Shown: piece by piece, positions 5,956 through 6,658 of the stretch
Layout: every line of letters begins with the position of its first letter
Numbering within the stretch: position 1 is the stretch's first letter
From: Chloroflexota bacterium
GTDB taxonomy: Bacteria > Chloroflexota > Dehalococcoidia > Plut-88900
Direction: 5' to 3'
Assembly: GCA_022572865.1 (NCBI GenBank)
Contig: JACZVB010000081.1
Span: 1 to 6,658, forward strand
Length of the DNA stretch: 6,658 bases
Made by a program: the position numbers and the translations under genes
The notes under the pieces: model-generated
What the model saw: only the letters and a program-made list of their open reading frames with translations
The model's database searches: none
Told to the model about the DNA's origin: nothing

Positions 5956-6030
5956 GATTGCTTCTCTTTAGCCGAGATTCCCTTTATCAAATAGATGCCC
6001 CCAACCATTTGGCCCTGTGCGATGCCTCGA

Positions 6031-6059
6031 ACTATAAAATGGCATCCCGAGCACGTCAA
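6031..6059 (-). promoter_or_regulatory. Strong sigma70-type promoter of the hydrolase gene
   Basis: On the minus strand TTGACG (6054-6059, 5 of 6 matches) is followed after exactly 17 bases by TATAGT (6031-6036, 5 of 6 matches). This is the best housekeeping-promoter match in the window. Transcription should begin near 6024, leaving a leader of about 68 bases before the hydrolase ATG at 5955. It is divergent from the gene at 6206. Confidence 0.65.
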
Positions 6060-6149
6060 CTGCTATCCGATTCACTCAATCGCTCCATTCTCATGAGGTA
6101 ACCCTCTCCTTTTGCCCCACCCGGGAACTGTTTAGTACCCTACTGCGTC

Positions 6150-6177
6150 TTTACCTATAGAACCGGTGGAAGATACT
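6150..6177 (+). promoter_or_regulatory. Candidate promoter of the exported-protein gene
   Basis: TTTACC (6150-6155) and GATACT (6172-6177) are spaced by 16 bases and match consensus at 4 of 6 positions each, predicting a start near 6184 and a leader of about 20 bases. An alternative -10, TATAGA at 6156-6161, has TTTAGT 19 bases upstream. Neither is strong; one of them, or an unrelated sigma factor, presumably serves the gene. Confidence 0.3.
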
Positions 6178-6205
6178 AGGCAAACACAACAAGGAGGCAA
6201 GTAAG

Positions 6206-6658
6206 ATGAACAAATGGGTGATTATTTTAGTTGTGGTGACACTGGCCATAGGGGCGAGTTCCGGCGTAGTATTCGCCCTGACAGCCGACGGTGGACCGGT
6301 CAAGGACTATGTAGGTCTGGTGGACAATCTGAGAGCGGCGGGAGCAACGGTTGATCCTGCGGGCACAGAGTCTGCGCACTTCTTAGCGCCGGAGAGCCAG
6401 TGGTTGACTGTGAACGGCGAGGACATCCAGGCGTTCGAATTTGCCAGTGCGGAAGAAGCTGATGCCGCGGCCGGAGGTGTCTCAGCAACCGGCACCTCAA
6501 TTGTCACGACTATGGCGGACGGGACGCAAATGGTCAGTATGGTCGACTGGTTTGCACCACCGCATTTCTACAAGGCTGGCAAGCTGATCGTCATATACGT
6601 CGGGAGCGACAGTGATGTCATCGATGCGCTCCAGGAGGCCATGGGACCCCAGTTTGCA
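6206..6658 (+). CDS. Small exported protein of unknown function (3' end cut by window edge)
   Basis: The ORF is open to the last base (151 codons, no stop), so the window truncates it. ATG at 6206 has AAGGAGG at 6191-6197, eight bases upstream. Residues 1-24 form an export signal: short basic start MNKW, hydrophobic core IILVVVTLAIGA, and likely signal-peptidase I site after VFA. There is no lipobox Cys, so it is secreted or anchored by the uncleaved helix. The mature part is a small acidic domain: a helix at about 33-45 (DYVGLVDNLRAAG), LTVNGEDIQAFEF (67-79), a short Ala-rich helix, then VDWFAPPHFYKAGKLIVIYVG (113-133) and a C-terminal helix ending GPQFA. I remember similar single-domain hypothetical proteins of about 150 residues with NGED, PHFY and LIVIYVG motifs in Chloroflexota, ending soon after QFA; that is unverified. 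Function unknown. Divergent from the hydrolase. Confidence 0.85.
   Translation, partial: MNKWVIILVVVTLAIGASSGVVFALTADGGPVKDYVGLVDNLRAAGATVDPAGTESAHFLAPESQWLTVNGEDIQAFEFASAEEADAAAGGVSATGTSIVTTMADGTQMVSMVDWFAPPHFYKAGKLIVIYVGSDSDVIDALQEAMGPQFA

Noticed and set aside
1..6658. CRISPR array, tRNA, rRNA, riboswitch, defence or phage system
   Set aside because: No regularly spaced repeats, no cloverleaf or conserved rRNA stretches in the short intergenic gaps, and no nuclease/toxin/capsid-type genes beyond the housekeeping RNase D.

Overview
The window is about 6.7 kb of fairly GC-rich, densely coding bacterial DNA with short intergenic gaps. It carries six clear genes plus one doubtful small ORF. 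No rRNA, tRNA, CRISPR array, transposase or phage gene is visible. The mix (SDR oxidoreductase, class III CoA-transferase, fluoroacetate-dehalogenase-type hydrolase, HRDC-containing RNase D, and a small exported protein of a type I remember from Chloroflexota) suggests an environmental Chloroflexota such as a Dehalococcoidia/SAR202-like lineage. That placement is inference from gene style and memory, not proof.

Left part: a 5' fragment of an SDR-family dehydrogenase runs leftward off the window edge (550 to 1). A 230-base spacer separates it from a divergent RNase D (781-1923). The spacer holds an extended -10 element followed by an inverted repeat, and a perfect 15-base palindrome just before the RNase D start.

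Centre: RNase D converges with a leftward gene block (5955 to 1997). In transcription order this block holds an alpha/beta hydrolase close to fluoroacetate dehalogenase; a doubtful 88-codon ORF that fills the next gap almost exactly; a CaiB/BaiF (formyl-CoA-transferase-like) CoA-transferase; and a 509-residue protein of unknown function that reads as four copies of a His-containing helical unit. The hydrolase has a strong sigma70-type promoter (TTGACG, 17 bases, TATAGT). A second, internal promoter of extended -10 type may serve the CoA-transferase. The spacing suggests that at least the CoA-transferase and the repeat protein are co-transcribed.

Right part: a 250-base divergent promoter region, then a rightward gene for a small exported protein (6206 to the edge), which looks almost complete at the window end.

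Most worth following up: the fourfold-repeat protein; the hydrolase with an Ile where dehalogenases carry the halide-binding His; the CoA-transferase lacking the glycine loop of formyl-CoA transferase; and their joint arrangement, which could be an undescribed small catabolic or detoxification unit. No substrate can be read from the sequence.
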